Position numbers and translations under genes: made by a program. The notes under the pieces were generated by a model that was not told the origin of the DNA, searched no databases, and was given only the letters and a program-made list of their open reading frames with translations. Shown here piece after piece: positions 1 to 6,357 of a stretch of DNA of 10,206 nt. The stretch's first letter is position 1. Each line of letters starts with the position of its first letter. Source of the stretch: Bacillota bacterium (lineage in GTDB: Bacteria; Bacillota; Clostridia; Lachnospirales; Lachnospiraceae); assembly GCA_023392615.1 (NCBI GenBank), contig JAEVYT010000023.1, forward strand, positions 1 through 10,206. Direction: 5' to 3'.

Positions 1-76
1 TATTAATACATTACTAAAAAAGTTTTAATTTCTGAGAATTTATTAATATATTAATAAAAAAAATCTTTTAATTTCT
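1..76. repeat. Imperfect AT-rich direct repeat, two copies
   Basis: Two copies lie at about 1-33 and 41-76. Both begin TATTAATA(C/T)ATTA, continue through an A-run and end TTTTAATTTCT. The second copy has three extra bases after the A-run. The start-to-start period is 40 bp. They sit just upstream of the TATA-like element of the kinase gene, so they could be a paired regulator site or the end of a repeat array continuing outside the window. The composition is so AT-rich that some of the match may be chance, but the shared TTTTAATTTCT end is hard to get from composition alone. Confidence 0.5.
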
Positions 77-103
77 ACAATAAGAACTATTTTAATAATA
101 ATT

Positions 104-114
104 TTTATATATTA
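104..114 (+). promoter_or_regulatory. TATA-box-like promoter element for the kinase gene
   Basis: TTTATATATTA matches the archaeal TATA consensus (TTTA(T/A)ATA). An A-run with purines (AAAAAAGATA) follows. Archaeal transcription usually starts about 25 bases downstream, which would be near 130-140 and would give a leader of roughly 80 nt. The region is AT-rich throughout, so other TATA placements are possible. Confidence 0.4.
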
Positions 115-188
115 AAAAAGATATAGTTAAGAACAATTGCTAAATAACAAACAATCAAAATTTATATTTTTTTTAATTATTAATTTAA

Positions 189-218
189 AGGGAGAAACAT
201 AATTTACAGCGTGATTCA
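189..218 (+). promoter_or_regulatory. Leader of the kinase gene with two ribosome-binding candidates
   Basis: AGGGAG at 189-194 is a good Shine-Dalgarno core but lies 24 bases from the ATG at 219. In the kinase frame no start codon falls between it and the ATG: the frame reads from TAA at 186 through AGG GAG AAA CAT AAT TTA CAG CGT GAT TCA. A second candidate, GTGATTCA at 211-218, matches seven of eight bases of the extended anti-SD complement (GTGATCCA) and abuts the ATG. In another frame ATT (202) or GTG (211) opens a tiny frame that ends at TAA 223-225, overlapping the kinase start. Confidence 0.45.
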
Positions 219-2123
219 ATGGTAAAATTAACATTAGTCGACCAAGATGCAAATGAAATCAACCATTCTGTTTTTCAAAAAGATGCATTTTACATGGCAT
301 CAGAATATATTAACGAGGATTATGATAAAGCAACTGTCGATGGTCAAACAAGAAATTTAATCAACAGTATGGATTATAATATAGATGTACTAATTCCATG
401 GAACAATGGGGAAGATTTCATAATAACAAAACCAAATGCTTTAGCAGAGCTTCTCCTAAAATATGGTGGTTTAGACGACCCTCTTTCATTAGAAGGAAGA
501 TTATTCCATAAAGTATTACCCAAACTCGGAGAATTAGCATATCCTGAAATATTCCGTCAAGTATTAGCTGCAGGAACATTTTACCACTGCAGACTATTAG
601 AATTTTTCAAAAAAGATGTAATTGAATCTTACGATCAAGTAGTTGTTCCATATAATGGAAATATATTACTATTAACAAAAAGAGAAACTGAATTCGATTT
701 AGTGTTTCAACAAGAGGAACATGACCTCTTTGAAACAGCACCTTCTCCAATGGCAATTATATACCAAGGTAAATTCGTAAGAACCAATTCCAAATTCTTA
801 TCATTAGTATCTGATTTCCAAGATAGAAACATAGAATTATCAGATTTAAATGTAGAATACTTCTTTACAAATAAAAACTTTGAATTTGAAGGAGAAAAAA
901 CAACTCAAGCTTTACAAACATTTATTCAAATCCAAGACCGTGATGTATATAGTCATGTGTGGACTTTAAAACGTAGATTTACTAATGGTACTTATAAATG
1001 GTTAAGAGTACAAGGTATTCCTGTAAACTATAGAAATAAGCCTGCTGTGCAAGTGGTTTGTGAAGATATAACTGAAAGAAAACTTGCAGAAGAACGAGCA
1101 TTTATTTTAGAAGAAGATCTTCAAGTTGTAGCAGATGATGGTTTAGTTGCAGTTATGCATTGGGATCCAATTAATGGTTTCCGTTATACTGATGAAATTT
1201 ATAATATTATTGAAGAACGTCCTGAAGATGTTGAACCTGGTAGTGATCTTATAATTTCTAACCTTTATGGTGAGATTGAAGAGCAAATGCGGGTTAGACG
1301 TTTAATTCAAAAGACTATTGATGAAAAGTCTAGTTTCAGTACTCAAATTGATTTACAAACTAAGGTGGGGATTAAAAATATAACTTTTAGTGTTCATTGT
1401 TATGGTCCTGAAGTTAATGGGGTTCCTTATTCAACTGGTTTTATTCAAGATATTACTGATGTGGTTCAATTACGTAGAAGTTATGAGGATCTTGAGATTA
1501 GTCTTGAGGATAAGAATGTTATTCTCAGGGAATTATATCAAAGATTTAAAAATAATCTTCAAATCATTTTAAGCTTTTTAAGTTTGGATATGCGGTTTAA
1601 TCCTGATGATCCTGATAAGGTTGTTGAGTCTACTCGTGATAGAATTAACAGTATGGTTTTAATTAATGAGAGTATGTATCATTCTTCAGATCTTGTTCAT
1701 GTAAATATGGCGCATTATCTTGAATCTGAAGTTACTAGTTTATTATCTAGTCATCGTGCGGGTCATGTTCGTCCTATGGTTGATGTGGATGCTCCTGAAT
1801 TTACTATGGAGGAGACTATTCCTGTTGGTTTGCTTGTTAGTGAGTTTTTACTTAATAGTATTGAGCATGCTTGGGATGAGGGTGATAGTGGTACTTTCCT
1901 TGTTTCACTTAAGACTGTTGGTGAGCATGTGACTTTAATTGTTGCTGATAATGGTAAGGGTTTACCTAATGATTTCGATATTGATAGTGCTTTCAGTTTA
2001 GGTTTCACTATTATTAGTAGTCTTGTTGATCAATTGGAGGGTACTATTGTTCGTTTGGATCAAATGGGTACTGCTTTCCAAGTTGATTTTGAGAGATTTG
2101 AGAATAGTAAGGATCTTAGTTAG
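219..2123 (+). CDS. Multi-PAS sensor histidine kinase-like protein (HisKA_2 type) lacking the phosphoacceptor His
   Basis: A 634-residue protein with no signal peptide or membrane segment, so probably a cytoplasmic sensor. The N-terminus (about 55-160) looks like a degenerate PAS fold. A clearer PAS/PAC unit covers about 170-290 and ends VQVVCEDITERK, and a third PAS-like unit covers about 300-420 and ends GFIQDITDVV. A helical HisKA_2-like dimerisation region follows (about 430-510), then a HATPase_c domain (about 530-625) with N-box around N546 (EFLLNSIEHAW), G1 DNGKG at 577-581 and G2 SLGFTII at 593-599. In the HisKA_2/HWE class the phosphorylated His precedes Arg in a block like E-x-H-H-R-x-K-N-N-L; here it reads ELYQRFKNNL, with Q441 (CAA, 1539-1541) in that place. 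ATP binding therefore looks intact but autophosphorylation at the usual site does not. No response regulator lies beside it. Codon use shifts around residue 290 from A/C-ending to T-ending. The ATG at 219 is the only conventional start in frame. Confidence 0.88.
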   Translation: MVKLTLVDQDANEINHSVFQKDAFYMASEYINEDYDKATVDGQTRNLINSMDYNIDVLIPWNNGEDFIITKPNALAELLLKYGGLDDPLSLEGRLFHKVLPKLGELAYPEIFRQVLAAGTFYHCRLLEFFKKDVIESYDQVVVPYNGNILLLTKRETEFDLVFQQEEHDLFETAPSPMAIIYQGKFVRTNSKFLSLVSDFQDRNIELSDLNVEYFFTNKNFEFEGEKTTQALQTFIQIQDRDVYSHVWTLKRRFTNGTYKWLRVQGIPVNYRNKPAVQVVCEDITERKLAEERAFILEEDLQVVADDGLVAVMHWDPINGFRYTDEIYNIIEERPEDVEPGSDLIISNLYGEIEEQMRVRRLIQKTIDEKSSFSTQIDLQTKVGIKNITFSVHCYGPEVNGVPYSTGFIQDITDVVQLRRSYEDLEISLEDKNVILRELYQRFKNNLQIILSFLSLDMRFNPDDPDKVVESTRDRINSMVLINESMYHSSDLVHVNMAHYLESEVTSLLSSHRAGHVRPMVDVDAPEFTMEETIPVGLLVSEFLLNSIEHAWDEGDSGTFLVSLKTVGEHVTLIVADNGKGLPNDFDIDSAFSLGFTIISSLVDQLEGTIVRLDQMGTAFQVDFERFENSKDLS

Positions 2124-2124
2124 A

Positions 2125-2196
2125 TTCTTTTTTTTCATTTTTTTTTAAACATTTTTTTAATACTTTTTTACTTTTTTTTATTATTTATTTTTTTTA
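2125..2196 (+). terminator. Archaeal poly-T terminator region after the kinase
   Basis: Directly after the stop codon there are serial T-tracts on the coding strand: T8 at 2128-2135, T9 at 2138-2146, T7 at 2152-2158 and more to 2196. Archaeal RNA polymerase terminates at such oligo-T runs without needing a hairpin, and none is seen. Confidence 0.6.
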
Positions 2197-2200
2197 TAAA
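2193..2200 (+). promoter_or_regulatory. TATA-like element for the first adhesin-like gene
   Basis: TTTATAAA is followed by AT-rich sequence. Initiation about 25 bases downstream (near 2220) would leave a leader of roughly 70 nt that carries the inverted repeat at 2238-2254. The choice among several AT-rich candidates is uncertain. Confidence 0.3.
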
Positions 2201-2237
2201 TTATTAAATAATATTAATATTATAATTTTAAACATAC

Positions 2238-2254
2238 GATATGAAAACCATATC
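2238..2254. promoter_or_regulatory. Perfect 6-bp inverted repeat upstream of the adhesin-like gene
   Basis: GATATG, spacer AAAAC, CATATC. The arms are perfectly complementary and end 23 bases before the GGAGG. It could be a dyad operator for a homodimeric regulator or a small RNA hairpin in the leader. It is one of the few G/C-containing segments of this gap. Confidence 0.4.
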
Positions 2255-2277
2255 ATATTAAAACTTTTTTAATTTAT

Positions 2278-2293
2278 GGAGGAATAAAAACTG
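2278..2293 (+). promoter_or_regulatory. Shine-Dalgarno GGAGG with a CTG start codon
   Basis: GGAGG at 2278-2282 is followed by eight bases and then CTG at 2291-2293. The first ATG in frame (2309) is 26 bases from the SD, too far for normal use. Starting at CTG adds M-K-Y-K-L-I, which supplies the positive n-region that a signal peptide needs and that the ATG version lacks. An in-frame TAA at 2285-2287 excludes anything further upstream. Confidence 0.7.
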
Positions 2294-5200
2294 AAATACA
2301 AACTTATAATGGTTTTAACCTTAATATTATTGGTTTCATTATCAATATCAACAGTATTTGCAAATGATAATGTAACCAATGACAATTTAACAAATTTAAA
2401 TCAAAATTCAAATAATATTAGTATACAATCAACTAATACATTAAGTGAAAATTCAAACACTTCATCTTCAATATATGTATCAACAAATGGTAGTGACACA
2501 ACAGGAGATGGAGGAATAAACAACCCATATAACAGTATAGCTTATGCAGTAAACAAATCAACATCTGGAAGCACAATATACTTATCAAGTGGGGAATATT
2601 CTGGATCTAATAACAGTTGCATTTATATAAATAAAAAATTAACAATATCTGCACAAAATTCTAACACTTCAACTATTATAAATGGTGCAGGTTTTGATGA
2701 TAGTATTTTCACAGTCAATAAAACTGGAAAATTAACTTTAACAGGATTAACATTAATCAATGGTAAAAGTGATGAAGGAGGAGCTATTAAATCCTATAGT
2801 GGAAGTGTTGTAAACATTGACAATTGTACTTTCATGAATAATCAAGCATCTCGTGGTGGATTCATGTATAATCTTGGAACATTAACTTTAACTAATTCTT
2901 ATATTATCAACAATACTGCAGAAGAATTAGGTGGAGGCATTAAAAATTGGGGTGTTGCATCATTATCTGGTGATGTTTTCATTGGTAATTTAGCTAAATA
3001 TTCTGGTGGAGCAATCTACAACTTCTATTTCCCAATTACTATAAATAATTGTTCATTTTACAATAACTCTGCATATTATGTTGGAGGAAGCTTACACAAT
3101 GTAGGAACATTAATTTTAACAAACAGTTTAATTAATGGTAGTAAATCATTAAGAAGTGATGGTGGAGCAATCTGTAATGATATTTATGGTGATGATACTG
3201 GAAATTGCTGTATAACTAATACTGTAATTGTTAATTCTACTGCTTTAAAAAATGGTGGGGCTATTTTTAATAATGAAGTTCAAAGATTAAATTTAACAAA
3301 TTCTAGTATAATTAGTTGCAGTGCTAAAAATGGTGGTGCAATTTACAATATTGCAGATTTATTACTCGTAAACAATACAATGAAAGATTGCAGTGCTACT
3401 AATGATGGATATTATATTTACAATCTAGGAAATATTGGAACAAGTGTTTTAACTTTTAATGCTAATCCAAATAAAACTAAAATTGGTAAGGATGTTAATT
3501 TAACAGTTAAAGTAACTGATGATAATGGAAACACAATTACAGGTGAAAACTTAACATTCACAATAAATGGGGATGAATTAGATACAAGAAATATTACTGA
3601 AGGAATAGCTAAAATTAATTATTCCACAAAATCTTTAGGAGAATATACTATTAGTGGTGTTTATTCTGGATCTAATAGTACTAATTTCAAATCTTTAACT
3701 AATAATGGTGTTTTAAATGTTGTAAATGATACATTAATTAGCACTGAATTATTCTCATCTGATTTAACTCTTTATTATGGTTCTAAAACTAATTATACTA
3801 TAAGTTTAACTACAAGTGATGGGTTTGATTTAGTTGGTGAAAAGATATGTTTAAATCTTACTCGTTTAAGTAATGGTCTTAGTAAGGTTTATTGGGTTAC
3901 AACAGATACTAATGGTTTAGCTAATCTTGAAATAAATCTTGGTGTTGGTGAATATTCTGTTTATGCATTTTATCCTGGAAAATCTAATTATACTAACTCT
4001 AGTATTACAACTAGTTTAAATGTGCTTAGTTTTGGATTAAATAGTACATTTTTAAGTGTTAATTTGTTTAATCGTACTGTTGGTGCTGGTGATAATTTTA
4101 CTGGTGTTTTAACTGATAATAATGGTAATGTGATTGTTGGACAGCATATTGCATTGAATCTTACTCGTTTGAGTAATGGTTTGAGTAAGGTTTATTGGGT
4201 TACTACTGATACTAATGGTGAGTTTCAGTTAGCTATTAATCTTGGTGTTGGAAATTATTCTGCATTATGTAATTATTATGGTAATAGTAAGTATGCTTCT
4301 AGTTCTAATTTTACTAGTATTATTGTAAACAATCCATTGCCTATGTTTAGTGTTTTAGGTGCTAGTAAAGATTTAGTTATTAATTCTAGTGATAGTATTC
4401 AGGATGCTATTAATAATGCTAATGAAGGTAGTACAATATTTTTAAGTAGTGGTGTTTATAATCAATCTGGAATTGTTGTTAATAAAAGTTTGAGTTTTGT
4501 TGGTTTAGATAATGTTACTATTAATGCAAATCGGAATGGTAGTTGTTTCATTATTTATGATAATTATGAGGTTTTGTTTTCTAATTTAACTTTTATTAAT
4601 GGTTTTAATGATTATGGTGGTGCTATTGATAATTTTAAGGGGATTATAACTATTTGTGATTGTATTTTTATTAATAATAGTGCTGAGAATAATGGTGGTG
4701 CTGTTGCTAATCTTGGAACAGTGAATATTGATTGTTGTATTTTTGTTAATAATAGTGTTGAGAATAATGGTGGTGCTGTAAACACTTATACTGGTCGTAA
4801 TACTATTTTGAATAGTATTTTTGTTAATAATACTGCTAAAAATGATGGTGGTGCTGTTGCTAATGGAAATTTAAGTAAGAGTTATATTGGAGGTTGTTAT
4901 TTCTTAAATAATTATGCTCATGCTTGGGGTGGTGCTGTTTATTCTTGGTTAACTAATGTTACAGTTTCTGACAATAGTTTCTATAATAATAGTGCTGGTG
5001 ATTCTGGTGGTGCTTTAATCACTTATGGTGTAAGTAAAATTTTTAATAATAGTTTTGTTAATAATTATGCTCGTATGGGTGGAGCTATAAGTGTTGATGA
5101 GGTTTATAGTTTCTTTTTAACTGGAGTTACTTGTAATTATAATTATTTTGTGAATAATTCTGATTCTTATCGTGGTACTGATGTTAATATTGTTAAAGCT

Positions 5201-6166
5201 TCCTTATCTTCTAATTTTGATGATAATTGGTGGGGGGTTAATAATCCTTTAAACAGTACAGTTTATCCTATCAGTTTCTCAAGTCGTTGGTGGGATCCAG
5301 GTAATTATATTGCTAATATTACTAGTTGGTTAAATATGGAAACAAGTGTAAATGGCAGTACTTTAACTGTTAATATGGTTTCAAGTAGTGGGAATAATAA
5401 AACAACTAATATTCCACTTTTTACTAATGTTAAATATGGGGATAATAGTGTTACTGGTTATTTAACTAATGGTACTTATTCTTTTAATTTAAATATTTCA
5501 AGTCCTGTGAATGTTACAACTGTTATTGATTATCAGAGTATTACAAATACTGTTAATCCTGTTTTAGCTACTAATTTGACTGGGGATAATTATATATTCA
5601 TTTATGGGGTAAGTGGTAATTATACAGTGAAACTTACTGATATTAATGGTAATCCTATTGAGGGTAAACATTTAAGTTTGAATTTAACTCGTTTGAGTAA
5701 TGGTTTGAGTAAGGTTTATTGGGTTACAACAGATACTGAGGGTATTGGAAGTCTTCCAATTAACCTCGGATTAGGAAATTATAATGTAAAGGCTGTTTAT
5801 TCTGGGGATTCAGGTTATTTGGCTAGTATGGTTAATTATAATATTATTGTTGTTAATTCTTTTGTTAATACTACTCCTACTATTTTGGCTGCTTTTAATT
5901 TTAATCAGTCTTTTGGTGCTGGTGATAATTTCACTGGTAAGTTAGTTGATGTTTATGGTGCTCCTGTTGTTGGTCAACATATTGCATTGAATCTTACTCG
6001 TTTGAGTAATGGTTTGAGTAAGGTTTATTGGGTTACTACTGATACTAATGGTGAGTTTCAGTTAGCTATTAATCTTGGTATTGGGGATTATACTGCTAAT
6101 TGTAGTTTTGCTGGTACTAGTGTTTTTGGTTCTAGTAGTGATACTGCTTCTATTGTTGTTTATTAG
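2291..6166 (+). CDS. Secreted Asn/Thr-rich adhesin-like protein, two beta-helix plus Ig-repeat cassettes
   Basis: From the CTG start it is 1291 residues. It opens with a signal peptide (n-region KYK, hydrophobic core VLTLILLVSLSIS, likely cleavage after VFA near residue 24) and an Asn-rich linker to about 59. Residues 60-382 form a right-handed beta-helix of the Pmp-like kind, with rungs marked by GGAI/GGAV and F-x-N-N-x-A. One Ig-like domain follows (about 383-480), then two Ig-like repeats (481-582, 583-681) sharing NLTRLSNGLSKVYWVTTDT. A second beta-helix (691-985) ends at an NWWG motif (979-982). A linker leads to two more copies of the same repeat (1094-1190, 1191-1291), the last reaching the C-terminus. 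There is no LPXTG, hydrophobic tail or clear pseudomurein-binding repeat. It is probably a cell-surface protein for adhesion to host, partner microbes or particles; the ligand is unknown. Asn-x-Ser/Thr sequons are dense. The 5' part is rich in A-ending codons, the 3' part in T-ending ones. Confidence 0.85.
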   Translation: MKYKLIMVLTLILLVSLSISTVFANDNVTNDNLTNLNQNSNNISIQSTNTLSENSNTSSSIYVSTNGSDTTGDGGINNPYNSIAYAVNKSTSGSTIYLSSGEYSGSNNSCIYINKKLTISAQNSNTSTIINGAGFDDSIFTVNKTGKLTLTGLTLINGKSDEGGAIKSYSGSVVNIDNCTFMNNQASRGGFMYNLGTLTLTNSYIINNTAEELGGGIKNWGVASLSGDVFIGNLAKYSGGAIYNFYFPITINNCSFYNNSAYYVGGSLHNVGTLILTNSLINGSKSLRSDGGAICNDIYGDDTGNCCITNTVIVNSTALKNGGAIFNNEVQRLNLTNSSIISCSAKNGGAIYNIADLLLVNNTMKDCSATNDGYYIYNLGNIGTSVLTFNANPNKTKIGKDVNLTVKVTDDNGNTITGENLTFTINGDELDTRNITEGIAKINYSTKSLGEYTISGVYSGSNSTNFKSLTNNGVLNVVNDTLISTELFSSDLTLYYGSKTNYTISLTTSDGFDLVGEKICLNLTRLSNGLSKVYWVTTDTNGLANLEINLGVGEYSVYAFYPGKSNYTNSSITTSLNVLSFGLNSTFLSVNLFNRTVGAGDNFTGVLTDNNGNVIVGQHIALNLTRLSNGLSKVYWVTTDTNGEFQLAINLGVGNYSALCNYYGNSKYASSSNFTSIIVNNPLPMFSVLGASKDLVINSSDSIQDAINNANEGSTIFLSSGVYNQSGIVVNKSLSFVGLDNVTINANRNGSCFIIYDNYEVLFSNLTFINGFNDYGGAIDNFKGIITICDCIFINNSAENNGGAVANLGTVNIDCCIFVNNSVENNGGAVNTYTGRNTILNSIFVNNTAKNDGGAVANGNLSKSYIGGCYFLNNYAHAWGGAVYSWLTNVTVSDNSFYNNSAGDSGGALITYGVSKIFNNSFVNNYARMGGAISVDEVYSFFLTGVTCNYNYFVNNSDSYRGTDVNIVKASLSSNFDDNWWGVNNPLNSTVYPISFSSRWWDPGNYIANITSWLNMETSVNGSTLTVNMVSSSGNNKTTNIPLFTNVKYGDNSVTGYLTNGTYSFNLNISSPVNVTTVIDYQSITNTVNPVLATNLTGDNYIFIYGVSGNYTVKLTDINGNPIEGKHLSLNLTRLSNGLSKVYWVTTDTEGIGSLPINLGLGNYNVKAVYSGDSGYLASMVNYNIIVVNSFVNTTPTILAAFNFNQSFGAGDNFTGKLVDVYGAPVVGQHIALNLTRLSNGLSKVYWVTTDTNGEFQLAINLGIGDYTANCSFAGTSVFGSSSDTASIVVY
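3731..4333 (+). repeat. Ig-like repeat pair R1-R2 of the first adhesin-like protein
   Basis: R1 covers about 3731-4036 and R2 about 4037-4333. Both carry NLTRLSNGLSKVYWVTTDT and an INLGVG segment. R2 is of the type that begins with a GAGDNFTG block and has a lone Cys (TGT at 4268-4270) where R1 has Ala. Boundaries are approximate. Confidence 0.75.
4145..4246 (+). repeat. 102-bp exact direct repeat, copy 1
   Basis: Base-by-base comparison shows this stretch is identical to 5978-6079. It encodes the core of repeat R2, from HIALNLTRLSNG to INLG. Its synonymous positions also match, so it reflects recent copying rather than protein-level constraint alone. Confidence 0.9.
4664..4864 (+). repeat. 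Tandem beta-helix rung repeats, three copies
   Basis: Three units of 75-78 bp start near 4664, 4739 and 4817. Each contains TTTTT(A/G)TTAATAATA followed by GGTGGTGCTGT, and encodes I-F-(I/V)-N-N-(S/T) then GGAV. They are whole rungs of the second beta-helix and are similar enough in DNA to allow gain or loss of rungs by slippage or recombination. Confidence 0.7.
5570..6163 (+). repeat. Ig-like repeat pair R3-R4 at the C-terminus of the first adhesin-like protein
   Basis: R3 (about 5570-5860) and R4 (5861-6163) repeat the R1-R2 arrangement after the second beta-helix. R4 has the GAGDNFTG block and a lone Cys (TGT 6101-6103) and ends the protein. R3 has Ala at the Cys position. Confidence 0.75.
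5978..6079 (+). repeat. 102-bp exact direct repeat, copy 2
   Basis: Identical to 4145-4246, 1833 bp upstream. It lies in R4. The flanks differ (ATTGGGGATTA here, GTTGGAAATTA in copy 1), which delimits the converted tract. Confidence 0.9.
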
Positions 6167-6196
6167 TTTTAACCTTTTTTTCTTTATTTTTTTTTA
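6167..6196 (+). terminator. Poly-T terminator after the first adhesin-like gene
   Basis: The stop codon is followed by TTTT, then T7 at 6175-6181 and T9 at 6187-6195, typical archaeal oligo-T termination. No stem-loop is evident. Confidence 0.55.
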
Positions 6197-6275
6197 AAAA
6201 ATTATTAATACTTTTATAATGTTTTTTATTATTTTAACTAAATTTTTATACATTTACAGACTAAAATTAATAATG

Positions 6276-6286
6276 TATATTTAAAA
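6276..6286 (+). promoter_or_regulatory. TATA-like element for the second adhesin-like gene
   Basis: TATATTTAAAA resembles an archaeal TATA box. A start about 25 bases downstream would give a leader of around 50 nt before the ATG at 6358. An alternative is TTTTTATAC at 6243-6251. Confidence 0.3.
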
Positions 6287-6341
6287 AAATAATGACAATT
6301 TTTTTATTTTTATGAATATATCGTTTTAAATAAAACTTAAT

Positions 6342-6347
6342 GGAGGT
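6342..6347 (+). promoter_or_regulatory. Shine-Dalgarno site deciding the start at 6358
   Basis: GGAGGT lies 10 bases before ATG 6358. An in-frame ATG at 6340 overlaps the SD itself and cannot be served by it. The downstream choice also gives a clean SKK n-region for the signal peptide. Confidence 0.75.
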
Positions 6348-6357
6348 AAATAAAATT

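Noticed and set aside
1390..1932. Two short plus-strand frames inside the kinase
   Set aside because: Out-of-frame shadows producing Leu/Val/Phe-rich peptides from T-rich codons, without an SD.
1763..2008. Minus-strand open frame inside the kinase
   Set aside because: It lies fully within the HATPase_c coding region, which is clearly real; the antisense product resembles nothing and reflects codon bias.
2124..2290. Small RNA or tRNA in the intergenic gap
   Set aside because: The gap is nearly all A and T, with only a 6-bp dyad; there is no cloverleaf, GC-rich stem or CCA end. The other gaps are similar.
4664..4864. CRISPR-like spacing of repeats
   Set aside because: The repeats are in-frame beta-helix rungs whose intervening sequence is also coding and related; no palindromic repeat or cas gene is present.
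6340..6357. ATG at 6340 as the start of the second adhesin-like gene
   Set aside because: This ATG overlaps the SD GGAGGT; the ATG at 6358 has correct spacing and gives a standard signal peptide.
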